The position numbers and the translations under genes were made by a program. The notes below the pieces were generated by a model. That model was not told where the DNA came from. It saw nothing but the letters and a program-made list of their open reading frames with translations, and did not search any database. From positions 20,739,691-20,803,690 of the forward strand of contig CM057837.1 of the NCBI GenBank assembly GCA_030068075.1: a DNA stretch of 64,000 bases. The letters run 5' to 3'. The DNA is from Paguma larvata. Its lineage: Eukaryota > Chordata > Mammalia > Carnivora > Viverridae. Positions 11,269 through 22,076 of the stretch are shown one piece after another (the stretch's first letter is position 1; every line of letters starts with the position of its first letter).

Positions 11269-11489
11269 TTTTTTTTAACCTATTTTTTAAATGTTATTTT
11301 TTGAGAGAGAGGGAGAGAGACAGAGTGAGTGGGGGAGGGCAGAGAGAGAGGGAGACACAGAATCCGAAGCAGGCTCCAGGCTCCGAGCCGTCAGCCCAGA
11401 GCCCGATGCAGGACTCGAACTCACGAGCCACGAGATGGCGACCTGAGTTGAAGTTGGATGCTCAACCAACTGAGCCCCCCAGGCACCCC
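11269..11489 (-). mobile_element. CAN-SINE, antisense
   Basis: Reverse complement of the felid SINE, from T-rich tail through the GAGAGGGAGACACAGAATCC block to TGAGCCCCCCAGGCACCCC. The flanks ACAAAGTG (11260) and ACAAGGTG (11490) look like a slightly diverged target-site duplication. A second T-run follows at 11498. Confidence 0.92.
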
Positions 11490-11506
11490 ACAAGGTGTTT
11501 TTTTTT

Positions 11507-11592
11507 TTTTTTTAAGGCACCCATAACTTGCATAACCTCTAACCTGGACAAATCTCTTAACCTCTCGGCTGGAGAATCTTCGAAGACTCTCT
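11507..11592 (+). mobile_element. MIR-like relic
   Basis: 'CTGGACAAATCTCTTAACCTCTC' resembles the MIR core 'TTGGGCAAGTTACTTAACCTCTC'. It is short and diverged, so the call is weak. Confidence 0.4.
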
Positions 11593-11794
11593 GTGGTTCT
11601 AACATTCCAGGAGTCGCACCTGGCACTTCCCGGAGCCCATGGTGGTGAGGCTGGGGCTCTCTCTGGGCCCCGGAGGGGTCTGCTCTCCTCACTGGTCGGT
11701 CCCACACTCTACCGCCTGTTTAAAGAGGACGAGGACTGTGTCTTGTCACCATGGTATCTGCCTTGGTTCCGTCTGCTCGAACAAAAGTTCCTGG

Positions 11795-12030
11795 CACATC
11801 TTAAACAGCAAACGTGTATTTCCCACAGTTCTAGAGGCTGAGAAGTCAGGATGGTCGGGTTCCAGTGAAATTCTCTTACTGGTCGGCAGACTCTTGTCTT
11901 CTTGTATCCTCGTGTGGCAGGGTCACAGCGAGGGAGCTCTGGACTCTTCCTCTGAGGCCACTAACCCCACCACGGGGGCTCGACCCTCATGACCTCCCAA
12001 AGGTCTCATCTCCAAACACCATCACAGTGG
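11795..12030 (-). mobile_element. MLT1/MST-like LTR, antisense, left part
   Basis: Reads as the reverse complement of a MaLR LTR: 'GTGTATTTCCCACAGTTCTAGAGGCTG..AAGTC', '..CTCTTCCTCTGAGGCCACTAACCCCACCA..', 'CCTCATGACCTCCCAAAGG', 'CAAACACCATCACAGTGGGG'. It continues after the L1 insertion. Confidence 0.7.
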
Positions 12031-12042
12031 GGGGTAAGGCTT

Positions 12043-12654
12043 CTTTTTTTTTTTTAAATAGTTTATTTTCAAATTGGTTTCCATAGAACACCCAGTGTTC
12101 CTCCCAACACGCGCCCTCTTTAATGCCCGTCACCCCCTCTCCCCCCTCCCTCACCCCCCTCACCCTCAGTTTGTTCTTAGTCTTGAGAGTCTCTTATGTT
12201 TTATCTCCCTCCCTCTCTGTGTCTTTTTATCCTTTCCCCTCTTCCCCTCCCCCTGGTTTTTGCTTAGTCTCACAAAGTCCACCTATGCGTGGAAACATAC
12301 GGTATCTGTCTTTTTCTGACTGACTTATTTCACTTAGCAAAATACCCTCCAGTTCCATCCATGTTGCTACACATGGCCAGATTTCATTTTTTCTCATGGC
12401 CACGTAGTAGTCCATTGTATATATGTGCCACATCTTCTTTATCCATTCGTCAGTTGATGGGCACTTGGTCTGCTTCCATGATTTGGCTATTGTCGAAAGT
12501 GCTGCTATGAACATTGGGGTACACGTGCCCCTATGCATCAGCACTCCTGTGTCTCTTGGGTAGATTCCTAGCAGGGCTATTGCTGGGTCATAGGGTAGCT
12601 CTATTTTCATTTTTTCGAGGAAACTCCACACCGTTTTCCAGAGTGGCTACACTA
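12043..12654 (-). mobile_element. 5'-truncated young L1, ORF2 C-terminus plus 3'UTR
   Basis: Minus-strand L1 with a poly-A tail (T-run at 12044-12055), a 3'UTR close to carnivore L1, and an open frame of about 134 codons (12227-12631). That frame encodes the C-terminal region of ORF2p (reverse transcriptase/endonuclease protein), with L1-typical YDPAIALLGIYP, CTPMFIAALSTIAKSWKQ, CPSTDEWIKKMWHIYTMDYY and ATWMELEGILLSE. The endonuclease and RT domains are absent, so it is a dead 5' truncation. It splits an older LTR. Confidence 0.93.
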
Positions 12655-12659
12655 GGGGG

Positions 12660-12725
12660 GGTGGGGTTAAGGTTTCAACGTATGAATTTGGGGAGGACAC
12701 AAACACGCTGTCCAGAAGAGGATCT
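12660..12725 (-). mobile_element. MLT1/MST-like LTR, antisense, right part
   Basis: 'GGGTTAAGGTTTCAACGTATGAATTTGGGGAGGACACAAAC' continues the LTR interrupted by the L1 (consensus 'GGGGTTAGGATTTCAACATATGAATTTTGGGGGGACACAAAC'). Confidence 0.7.
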
Positions 12726-15700
12726 CGAGAGCCTCACACACACCTGGACCATTTCCTGAGATCGCGACATGAGCTGCGCCCCCTGGAGTTGTGCGATGCA
12801 GCAACACATAATATCGGCGCTCAAATACTGGTTAAATAAATGACATAATAAATTATGACATTTCTGATTCAAAAAAATTTTAAGTATTTTTATTAACTTT
12901 TTTAGTACTGTTTTATAATAGTGCAAAAGGCAAAGCATAAATTAAAAAAAAATGGCATTTAATTAAGACATGCTTTCAAAGAACTTAAGCTGATAGATCT
13001 TTTTTTTTTCCCCGAATGACTTTAAGCAGGACTTAAATATTCTAACAGGCGAATGGTTTATTGATCAGAAAAACTTAGGTATTAACTTACTGGCTAAATA
13101 CTGCCCTAGGAATCCCGTTTGTCTTTAGATTTTCGGGTGATTAATTTCATAAAGAGGTAAGCTATGTTTTCATCTTTGTAACATCCAAAAGCAGGAACCG
13201 ATGGTCGTTGTTCTTCTGAGCAGTGATGTTCTAAAGACGTGTGTCTGGCTCCACAATGAAGCATTTAAGTTATGTTTAAAGTGTCGATATGCCCTAAATT
13301 CAGATCAGTGAAAATATCTCACTTTGCGTGTTTTTTTGGTTGTTGTTATTGTTGTCGTCGTTTGTTTTGTTCTCTTAAGGTTCTGCCCCTACTGGAGATG
13401 CAAATTTCAACAAGTCCTGTTGACTCTGGAAAGAAGGATTGAAGTTAATTTCGTGCTTGAAGTGGGACCAGGGACAACTTGCCGGGATCACTCTTTTCTT
13501 TGGAATCCCACCACCCGGCACTCAGTGTCTCCAAATTCCCCCCTTCCTTACGCTCTCCGCTCTGTGACTGCTTGGACCCCAACCGGCGGTGTTGAGTGTG
13601 AGGCGGAGAGCCAGAGCCCACCGGGCCTCTTGCGCTCCCAGCCACCTGGGTTCAGCTCATGGGAACCCCAGGGCACCTGGATCGGTGTGAGGGCTCTGCC
13701 ACTGCGGGGGCCCGGCCGTGTGTTTCTGCTCGCACTCTGCGGTCTCACCGCTTCTGCAGGCCCCCGGCCGCCGGGCAGCCTCACCTCCCTGGAGGCCATG
13801 TCTCCCTCACCGGCCCTCTTCTCCCCACTCTGTGGCTTGTCCTGTTTGGCCCTCAGCATCCAGAGAATTCCGCCCGGGCGTCTGCTTTCCGCACCGGACT
13901 GAGCTCTCGGAGGGCTGGGGGGGGTCTTGCGCCTCACCGTCTGGTCACTGCTGGCATGAGCAGGCGCCAATGAGCGGGCCGAATGAGCGAGCAAATGAAT
14001 GAGCGGAAAACGCACGGACGGTGCGCAGCACGGATATGTGCACAGAGGAGCTTTGCACCAGCAGAGCGGCTTATGAACAGTGAAGCACAGTCACGACCGT
14101 TTTCTTTATATTCATCAGCTCCCGGGCCCTGGCCCTGGGTCAGAGCCGGCACTCAGAAGCGAAGGCTGGAAGCCCGGGGAGGGGAGGGCATGGCTGCAGG
14201 CTGGGTGCCCAGGAGGCAGACTCAGTGGACTATAGTAGGCAAGATGCTAGACTACATAGAACCCTCGGGCCTGGCCGGAGGTGAGGGGAGGACCTGGCAC
14301 CGGCCAGAGGAGGTGGCCTGTGATGCTGGTGGCCCGATGACAGTTTTGGCTGTCCCCATGGGAAGCCCCGAGCGAGGACAGCCCTTCGGACTGGTCCTGA
14401 CTTGGGTCATGACGGCTTGCCCTCTACCCCCTGCCCCGATCAGACGCGGGGTGTGGGTTGCCCCAGGAAGGGGTGTGACCTTGAGTGGAGGTGCGTGTTA
14501 GCGGGGTCTGGGCAGGGCATCCCAGCGGCCACTACGCCGGCTCCCAGGGAATCCCTGACCCACGGGAGCTTGCTCAGAGCCGGGGAGGCTGGGCTTGCCA
14601 AATCCTTCACCCGTAGTGAAAACGGGCTTCAGTGAGGAACACACGGCCTAGTGTCTACACCAGAGGCTGCCGCCAAAGTGGCTCTTGTACCAGGCCAGGT
14701 GCCAAGACCCTCAGAAGCCCAGGGCAGGGCCTCTGGGGTGCTGGCAACGTTCTGTCTCTCGCTCTGGGTGTGGGGGTGACACCGAGTTGTGCTCTCGTGA
14801 CACACCGCCTTTTCTATATACATTATGTAAATTACATCTCCATAACGCTGTTCAAATTATTTTAAATGTCTGTAACAAATGTGTCCCGGTTAACCTTCCA
14901 GCCGGCCTCCCACTTCTCCTTTCAGAAGGGAACACATCAGTGGGGTTTTACCACACAATTCTGCCAGCCCCCGGATGGAGACGAGTCATTTTAACGCTAA
15001 CTTACGAACGGAGCCAGGACAACACAATTCTCCCTGGAACAAACCTGATCTTCGCTCTAAGCGTGGACACCTCTCCATTCTCCGCGTTAGCCCATTATTA
15101 GTTTGCCTGTCACTCGAAGGAACATATAAACACTTTTATGGGGGGGGGAGGGGGTCGGCACCATTTTCAGTCCCTCCCACCGCGCCCTCACGGCGTACCC
15201 GCTCCGCCGGGGACTGTGTCCGGGACGAAGGCGGAGGGGCCCCAGTTGGTGGGAGGCCGATGCCCATTTAGGAGCTAAGTCAGTGGCTAAACTGGACACA
15301 CAGGGCAAGGATCAGCGTGAACTTTCTGGAACAGGTGCTCCCTTGCCAGATTTGGAGAGATTGCCATCGACCTGCGCATTTCCTGGCGTGTTGCCCGGAA
15401 ACCTCATTTTGCTTGTGTTTGTTTTCCTCCCCAGGCCGGGCCAGCCTGGCCTCCTCGCGGCCCGGGGCCCTGTGTTCGAGGCTCTTGCCTTTCTGTAGCC
15501 GTACTGTCGCCTTTGTGTTCTTCTCCTTATCTTCCTACGCAAAAAGGTAGCTTGCGCTTAGATCCCTGTGCTTGCTGTTGGAGGGACAGAGGCGTTCCCC
15601 GGCATCCTCTGTGCCTGAGCCTCCTGTCCCCAACCCCCTTTGCCTGGTTCCCTGGACGCTGCTCCATTAAATTCATACGGTGTCACTTACTGCTTTCTTG
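12726..15700. other. Unique sequence, AT-rich then GC/CpG-rich
   Basis: 12780-13330 is AT-rich and featureless. 13550-14000 and 14250-14550 are GC/CpG-rich. An 'AATGAGCGAGCAAATGAATGAGCG' run near 13984 resembles a decayed L2/MIR 3' end. Many overlapping frames (for example 13324-13902 plus and 13548-14015 minus) contradict one another. A G-run sits at 15140-15150. No gene supported. Confidence 0.4.
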
Positions 15701-15705
15701 CCTCT

Positions 15706-15925
15706 TTATTTTTTTAAATTATTTTTTAGAATTTTTTAACATTTATTTACTTTAGGGAGAGACAGAGTGCGAGCAGGAGAAGGGCAGAGAGAGAGAGAGG
15801 GAGACACAGAATCCAAAGCAGGCTCCAGGCTCTGAGCTGTCAGCACAGAGCCCAACGTGGGGCTCAAACTCACAAACCAGAAGCTGAAGTTGGACGCCTA
15901 ACTGACCGAACCACCCAGGCGCCCC
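15706..15925 (-). mobile_element. CAN-SINE, antisense
   Basis: T-rich tail, GAGTGCGAGCAGGAGAAGGG, GAGACACAGAATCC, and tRNA head ending CCACCCAGGCGCCCC. The flanking 'CTTTATTT' on both sides is compatible with a target-site duplication. Confidence 0.93.
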
Positions 15926-17089
15926 TTTATTTATTTATATTTTGAACCGCAGGACGTCTCCTGAGTATCAGATCTGCCCACAGAAGTTCCTTCCCTATCT
16001 CACTTTTTAAAACTTCCAACTAAGATTCGTCCCCCAGTAACGAGGTACACAGTGAGCTGGGGGCAGCTCAGGGCCCTAGTGGCACCCGCTGCCTGGCTCG
16101 GAAAGAGCTGACCAGTAAGGACCCACCCCACCCCTTCCCTTTCCTCGGCGGTGCTGAGAACCGAATCCCGTGGTTCAGTTCAGATCCCGAATAGCTCAGG
16201 AGTGCAGGACACACAGCCACCTGCTCTCGGTTTCTCCCCTTTACTGTCCCACTCGCGGCGCTGCCCCCAGCGCTGGCCTGGGCTCCGAGGGGCACTGAGC
16301 GTCCGGCCAAGATTCACAGGAGCACCCAGCACCACCCCCGCATCCCAGGAAGTTCTTAGGATGATGCCGGGCAGCGGAGGGTCCAGGGGAGACACGAGGG
16401 GACGCGACCGCCAGAATACATTTTGTACCCGTAGACGCTGTTTAATGTGACTTCGCAGAAGCCTCCAACGGTTCGCGCTGGGAGGAGTATTCCAAGGCTA
16501 CCGTTTGTCCAGCTTAGAGTCAAAAAAGATGCGCAGATAGTTCTGAAAACTACCTGCGGGGAGAAACCAACGCCTTAGAAGACCTCTCAGCCTGCCCACG
16601 CACGTCCCGAATCCGGCTGATACAACACGTCCACTCGGAGGGGAGAACAGGACAGCCACCATTAATACGTCCCTTGGGTCGTGCCTCCAGAGCCAAAGCA
16701 AAGAGGCACCTGATTATTTGTAAATAATAATTTCAATAATATTTGTAAATGTTACGAATTTCACAACTTGTAATTTACAATAATTTTAATATTGTTTGTA
16801 AAGAAAAAAGCTGTATAGACAGCCCTTCAAAATAGTTGGCCTCCAGTCTTTTCTTAAATGTGCTATTAAATTTCTGGGTACGTATTTGTTGACAGAACAT
16901 TCACAGCGAGGCTGCAAAAAGGTGGACTGACAACCCGGTTCTCACACGTATCTAGAGTACTGTGGACCCATCTGTCCGCCCTTACAGGGCCTCTGGCCTT
17001 CAAGTTTCAACAGTGCAGAGGGTTTGGTCCATCAGGGCTGCCCCAGCATTTTCCCCTCATTTAGAAATGGGCAGATCACAGGGGTGATT
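15926..17089. other. Unique sequence with AT-rich hairpin-like stretch
   Basis: No known repeat recognised. 16715-16805 is very AT-rich, with imperfect inverted arms (CAATAATATTTGTAAAT against ATTTACAATAATTTTAATATTG). The rest is ordinary mixed DNA. Confidence 0.4.
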
Positions 17090-17985
17090 TCAAGTGAGCT
17101 TCACATTAAAGATATTCCTGAGAAAGAATGGGCGACCGCAGAAAAATGAACGTCTTCCAATCTTGCTCTGCTCCACGCCACGGCGGCGAATGCAGCGTCC
17201 AAACTTGCCCGCGGCGAAGACACGCGAAGAGCCCACGAGCACGTGAACAGACGCTAAACATCGCTCATCATCAGGGAGACGCAAATCGAAACCACGGTAG
17301 GTTATCAGCCCACACCCGTCAGGATGACGCCCCGAAAAACAAAACAACAAGTGTTGGCGAGGATGTGAGGAAATTGGAACCCTCGCGCGCTGTTAACGGG
17401 AACACAAACGGCACAGCCGCTGTGGAAAATGGTATGGCGGGGCCTCAAGAAATTAAAAACCGAATCACCTGATGACCCAGCAATCCCATTTCTGGGTGTT
17501 CACCCTAAAGATTTAAAAACAGAGTCGCAGGGAGGTATTTGTGCCCCCAGTTCGTGGCAGCATTTCTCACAATAGCCAAGAGGTAGAAGCAACCCAGTGT
17601 GACATATAGACATACAGACGGAGGAATATTATTTAGCTTTAAAAAGGAAGGAAAGCTTGTCACATGCTATCACACGGATGAACCTTGAGGACATCGTGCT
17701 AAGTGACATAAGCCAGCTGCAGAAGGACAACACTGGATGCTTCCACTTACATAAACCCCCCGGAATAGTCAAAATCATCGGACCAGGGAATCGGATGGTC
17801 ATTGTCAAGGGCTGGGGGAGGGGCTGAGGAGTTGTTCAACGGGTATGAAGTTTCAGCTTTACAAAATGGAAAGTTCTGGAGATTGGTTGCACGGCAATGT
17901 GAATACACTTCAACAATACTTAACTGTACACCTAAAAATGGTTAAGAAGGTAAATCTTATGGGTATTTTACCACAATTTTAAAAA
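17090..17985 (+). mobile_element. L1M 3' end (ORF2 C-terminus and 3'UTR)
   Basis: Plus-strand old L1. Recognisable landmarks are 'CATCGCTCATCATCAGGGAGACGCAAAT', 'AACAAGTGTTGGCGAGGATGTG', 'CCCAGCAATCCCATTTCTGGGTG', 'CACAATAGCCAAGAGGTAGAAGCAACC' and the 3'UTR end 'GTACACCTAAAAATGGTTAAGAAGGTAAAT..TATTTTACCACAATTTT'. Frames are broken. Many substitutions are A/T to G/C, creating CpGs. Confidence 0.88.
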
Positions 17986-18189
17986 CCTTTGCGAGGTCGC
18001 CTCCTCGAAGCAATGGTCACTGCGTGCCCGGTAGCATTCTGCTGGGGTGTGTATCACGCCAGGGACGCTGAGTCCTCGACTGTGTCTTCCTGACCCATGT
18101 CCACCACGGCCCCTGGGCAGGGTCTGGCGAATGTCTGAGGGAGACCGGGAGAGAGAAGGAAGAAGGAACGAATAGAAAATCTACAAAAG

Positions 18190-18543
18190 ATAAATTACAA
18201 ATGGACAGTAACCAAATGAGAAAATTTTCAGCTTCACTAGTAATCAAAGAAAAGCCCATTAAAGCAACAATGAGTTTCCATTTCTCACTATGAGATGAGC
18301 GAAGATATTTATTATTATAATTTAAATACCTGACGCTGGCAAGGATTTGTCAAGATGGATAATTTCAGACAGAAATGGCGTATTTTTATAAGGAACTGGA
18401 GTAGTACCTATGAACAACCCTATAAAACTTCCCATCTCTTGACCCAATAATCCCCCATCTAAGAACACATACTAAGGAATCAACAAGATATGTAGACAAA
18501 GATTTAGGGGCAAAGATACTTATCGCGGAGTTGTTACTGAGAG
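18190..18543 (+). mobile_element. Older L1M ORF2 fragment, left of LTR
   Basis: 'CTTCACTAGTAATCAAAGAAAAGCCCATTAAAGCAACAATGAG', 'CTGACGCTGGCAAGGATTTG' and 'CTTGACCCAATAATCCCC' follow L1 ORF2. The element is split by a solo LTR and continues at 18933. Confidence 0.7.
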
Positions 18544-18932
18544 TGTAAGGGCAAATCGGGACTGATTCCATTTTGCTTAAGGGCAAACTGGGACTGACTC
18601 CATTGTGTTTCCGTGTCCTCCACCCTGAGTCCCCAGTGCCTGCGCAAAACCTGCAACTTCCCGGTTCCAAAAGAACCACGCCCAGTGACCTGTGGAACAA
18701 GACCCTGACCCTTCCTCAGCCAATTGGCTAGGGTCACGAACATCACCCCTCCCACTGCCCCTAGACCCCTTTAAAACTATTGTGTTTTTGGAACGGGCCC
18801 TCTCTCTCGACCCACTGCTGCGTCGGTGTGGTAGGAGATTGAGCTCGAGCTAGCTCGAATAAAGGCTCTTTGTTCTTGCATCGGACCTGGCTCCCTGGTG
18901 GTTTTTGGGGTCCCCGAATTCTGGGCATAACA
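18544..18932 (+). mobile_element. Solo retroviral LTR (ERV, copy A), 389 bp
   Basis: Starts TGTAAGGGCA and ends GGGCATAACA (TG...CA), flanked by a 4-bp duplication AGAG (18540-18543 and 18933-18936), typical of gammaretrovirus-like ERVs. It has a CCAAT box at 18720-18724, a TATA-like TTTAAAA at 18770-18776 and a poly(A) signal AATAAA at 18858-18863. A 14-bp perfect palindrome (18845-18858) overlaps the poly(A) signal by one base. No internal viral genes remain. A second copy lies at 56894-57282 in opposite orientation. The family is not identified. Confidence 0.92.
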
Positions 18933-19235
18933 AGAGCTCGAAGACCAAAGCTAAACATCTAACAAATGGAGAATGTTCGGGCACAAGATGTAAAACTATA
19001 TAGCTATCAACAAGTCATATTTCGCAAAAATGTTTACTGATGGAAGAAACGTTTACAACAATATAGGCACGTGTTATGCCGACAATGAGATCGGTTTCAT
19101 AAAAAAACAGAAAAAACAGCAACCAGCCTCCGAGAGGAAATACAACATTCTGATTTCTGGATGAGGTGGTCATCGCGAATATTCCTGTCCCTTTCTTTGC
19201 CTTCTAAATATTCTAAAACAACCATTTGATCTTTT
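18933..19235 (+). mobile_element. Older L1M fragment, right of LTR
   Basis: Sequence resumes the diverged L1 after the LTR, with A-rich L1-like text ('CAAATGGAGAATGTTCGGGCACAAGATGTAAAACTATATAG', 'TTTCTGGATGAGG'). Assignment rests on continuity and A-rich composition. Confidence 0.55.
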
Positions 19236-20584
19236 CGGAATTTGAAACAAAATCTGAGTTGACAAGAGTAAAAGCCTTGTCACCATCTGAGCGTGGAGAA
19301 AGCAAGCGCTCGGGGAAGGGCGAAAATGACAAGGCTCCTGTTCTCAAGGAGCCTGGGCGAGGTGGTGAAGACATCTACCGAGCCGCTGGGGGAGCGCCGG
19401 CGTGGCGGCGATGAGGGACCAGGGAGGGCTCCCGGGAGAGGGGAAGGGTCTGAGCCCTTGGCTGCCTCCTCTGGACCTGCCGGTAGTGCTTCCTGCAGAC
19501 TTGGTCCTCTCCTGGTATCTTGGGCACTCTGCTCCTGCGATCCGCTGACAGTGCTTAGGGCTTATTCTCTCCACCATATAGGTAGGCTCAACTCAGCCGA
19601 TATAGGATAGCCCCCAAGGTTTATCTCCTTAATACCCTCACGGCAGCAGGCTTTCAAGTCAGGGATTATTTAAATCATCACTTGGCTTCTATCCGCTCTG
19701 GCAGGATCGCCTTGCTCAGAGATCAAGGTCTGGGAGGGAGGGGGACCCACAGGGCCTGGAGGGTCATTCTGGCAGAAGCCTGTAGTCCTAGACTGCGGAG
19801 GGGGAGGCAGGTAGCTCGATCGGAAAGCAGGGATAGGAGAACCACAGAGGGACAGTGGCTCGTCGGAGACAGCGTCCTGGCCTCCGGCCAGAGGTAGGAC
19901 TGTGTCCTAGCTTTCCCGACACCCAGGTGGTGCACCTGTACCCTGCTGCTGGAAGGGACGTGACCCTTGTACCCCATTGGAACACTTATCTCACAGCAGT
20001 GGTGCACGAGGAGACCAGGGCAGGCTGCTGGGGGCGGCGGGGTGCTGGGGGGCCGTGTGGATGGCGGCTGCTTTCAGTGCTGATAGGAGAAAGATGAAAA
20101 TCACCTTCGTGTGCACATCAGGGGACCATCGGGGTATCTTTTGAAATTTATAATTGAAAAAAATTACAACCTAAGTACAATCTTCTATTTTGGCTTTATA
20201 TGTCCGCCCCCATCCCCCTCCCCCATATAAAAGAACTACATGTTCTGGAAGTTTCAGCCAATGCAATAAACAAATCAAAGATGTGAATTATGACTGGTAG
20301 AAATAAGACAGACTAAATTATTTTTAGGTATTATGTTTGCGTGTTTATAAAGCCTAGGGGGATTATCGAGCCAGGGAAGAAGAGAATGGCTTGGCCGAAC
20401 GAGCCCAGCCGGTCCCTTGGAGGCTGCAAAATCAGAAAAAGCCTGGATAGGACCCTGCTGTGTAGCTACATAATTACACACATCTATATGTGTGTATGCG
20501 CCTGCATATATTTACATGTGCCTCTGAGCTGAGCTAAACAGATACAGGTAAGGGCCGATAGAAACAGGTGTCCTAAATAAAAGC
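19236..20584. other. Unique intergenic sequence
   Basis: No repeat or gene recognised. 19280-20050 is GC-rich with several accidental frames; 20100-20560 is AT-richer. 'GATACAGGTAAGGG' near 20539 resembles a splice donor, but nothing upstream reads as an exon. Confidence 0.45.
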
Positions 20585-20830
20585 AGACGGGGTAACACAT
20601 GAGTGGAGGCAGGTGCTTGCCACTTTGACAGGCGCTGGGAATAAAAAGATGGAAAAGAGACCCCTACCTTCAGGGGGCTTGTGTGCTACGGCATGACGCA
20701 GACATCAAAGACTCACACACCCGTGAAACATTCCCACCTCCCATCACGAAAAGTGCTCAGAGGGAAGGAAGGTACCAGGGTGCTCTGTGAGCCTGTAACC
20801 GGGATTTTACCTGGCTGGAGAAGTCAGTTA
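20585..20830 (+). mobile_element. LINE/L2 fragment
   Basis: 'GACAGGCGCTGGGAATAAAAAGATGGAAAAGAGACCCCTACCTTCAGGGGGCTTG' matches the widespread L2 phrase 'GCACTGGGGATACAGCAATGAACAAGACCCCTGCCCTCAGGGAGCTTA'. It is ancient and degraded. Confidence 0.6.
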
Positions 20831-21383
20831 CCACCCGAGGGTTGAGTGTAATTAACAAGTGAATGAAACAGTAAAATGTAAGAATCAACATGTAAAAGAA
20901 CTAAAAAAAAACAAAAACAAAAAAACAAAAAAGAAAAACAAACAAAAAATCATACAGCAATCATTTTGGGGTAGGACTTATTTCTTATAGTATAATGCTA
21001 AAGAAAAAAAAAACATTGCTAGATTCTACCATATCAACGTTCAAAGCTTCTACACAATGAAAAAACATGGTAAGCAAAAGTAAAAGGTAAAATACAAATT
21101 GCCAAAAAATGCGAACGTACCTTAAGAGTTGTCAGTTTTCATATGTAAAGAGATTTATTCATCAATAAGAAAAAGACACGTGCACCCCTACATAAGTGGG
21201 CTCGGATGAGTTAAGTGGGCTGCACAAATGGGCTACATATGTTAAAGTAAGTACAAAAGGCCGATAAACCATATAAAAAATGTGTGTTTTCAGTTGCCAT
21301 AAAAGGCACAGCCTTTTAGGTGACAGCAATAGCACGTCTGCTGTTTTGCTTAGGATCTTGGCAGGGACTGAAATGCATACGTT

Positions 21384-21501
21384 ACAAACATACGTTCCAG
21401 GTGGAAGAACAATCTGGGAAAAGAAAAACTTCAGAACTTTTAGAAGAAAATGCGGCTTGATACCCGTACGACCAGAGACAGAGAGCTTCTTAGGACACAC
21501 A
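21384..21501 (+). repeat. Direct duplication, copy 1 (118 bp)
   Basis: From ACAAACATACGTTCC to TTAGGACACACA. The same sequence recurs at 22132-22248 with about five differences by hand alignment (roughly 96% identity). The text 'AACTTCAGAACTTTTAGAAGAAAAT' is L1-like. Confidence 0.95.
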
Positions 21502-21607
21502 ACATTAAGCGAGGCGGCAGGAAACAGGTGGGAATATACGTTGGTACGATTTCCCTGGAAGGCAATTTGGTAATATTTATCAAATGCTTTAAAAATGTGC
21601 CTCCTTG

Positions 21608-21687
21608 TAAAAAAAAAAATAAAAAATAATTTTAAAAAATTAAAAAGAAATTTAAAAAAATAAATAAAACATTAAAAAAAATTTTTT
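21608..21687 (+). mobile_element. A-tail-only retroposed insertion with 15-bp TSD
   Basis: An 80-bp stretch of A-rich sequence (A-runs broken by T) is bounded by perfect 15-bp copies of AAATGTGCCTCCTTG (21593-21607 and 21688-21702). This is the mark of L1-driven target-primed insertion with extreme 5' truncation. No body of SINE or L1 remains. Confidence 0.85.
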
Positions 21688-22076
21688 AAATGTGCCTCCT
21701 TGGCAATTTCACTCAGGGAATTTACTTTAAATCAACACGCATGCGCACGAAGATTGTGTGAAGCCTATTCACCCCTCCCCCCCTTATTTACGGTAAATAA
21801 ACCCAAACAAGGTAAGGGACAGGATGGCTTACGGCAGGCTACGAGGCGGCCGCTCAAGTTCACTGTCAGCGAACCTCAGGATGTGGACAAATTGTTTGAA
21901 ATATATGGTTAAATGGGGTGTGTGTGGGGGGGAGTTTACCCAACAGAAAAATCTGGATGGGGAGACCAGAGATACGAGCCACATGTGCATGGAGCCTAGA
22001 TTTACAGCCTACGACTGGGGTGGCAGGACAGAGCCATCAAGAATGGACGGTTAATTCGGCGAATGGATAATTGTTA

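Larger units (their letters stand above)
20990..22060 (+). mobile_element. Old L1M ORF2 relic, rearranged
   Basis: 'AGATTCTACCATATCAACGTTCAAAGCTTCTACACAATG', 'GCACAAATGGGCTACATATG', and further on 'GGTGGGAATATACGTTGGTACGATTTCCCTGGAAGGCAATTTGGTAATATTTATCAAA' and 'CACTCAGGGAATTTACTTT' follow L1M ORF2. An A-rich insertion (21608-21687) and a segment duplicated further downstream (21384-21501) lie inside it. Confidence 0.65.

Noticed and set aside
12227..12631. Possible independent gene
   Set aside because: It is the C-terminal part of L1 ORF2p in a 5'-truncated element.
20539..20552. Splice-donor-like CAGGTAAGG
   Set aside because: No upstream open exon, no matching acceptor and no conserved coding text; such words occur by chance.
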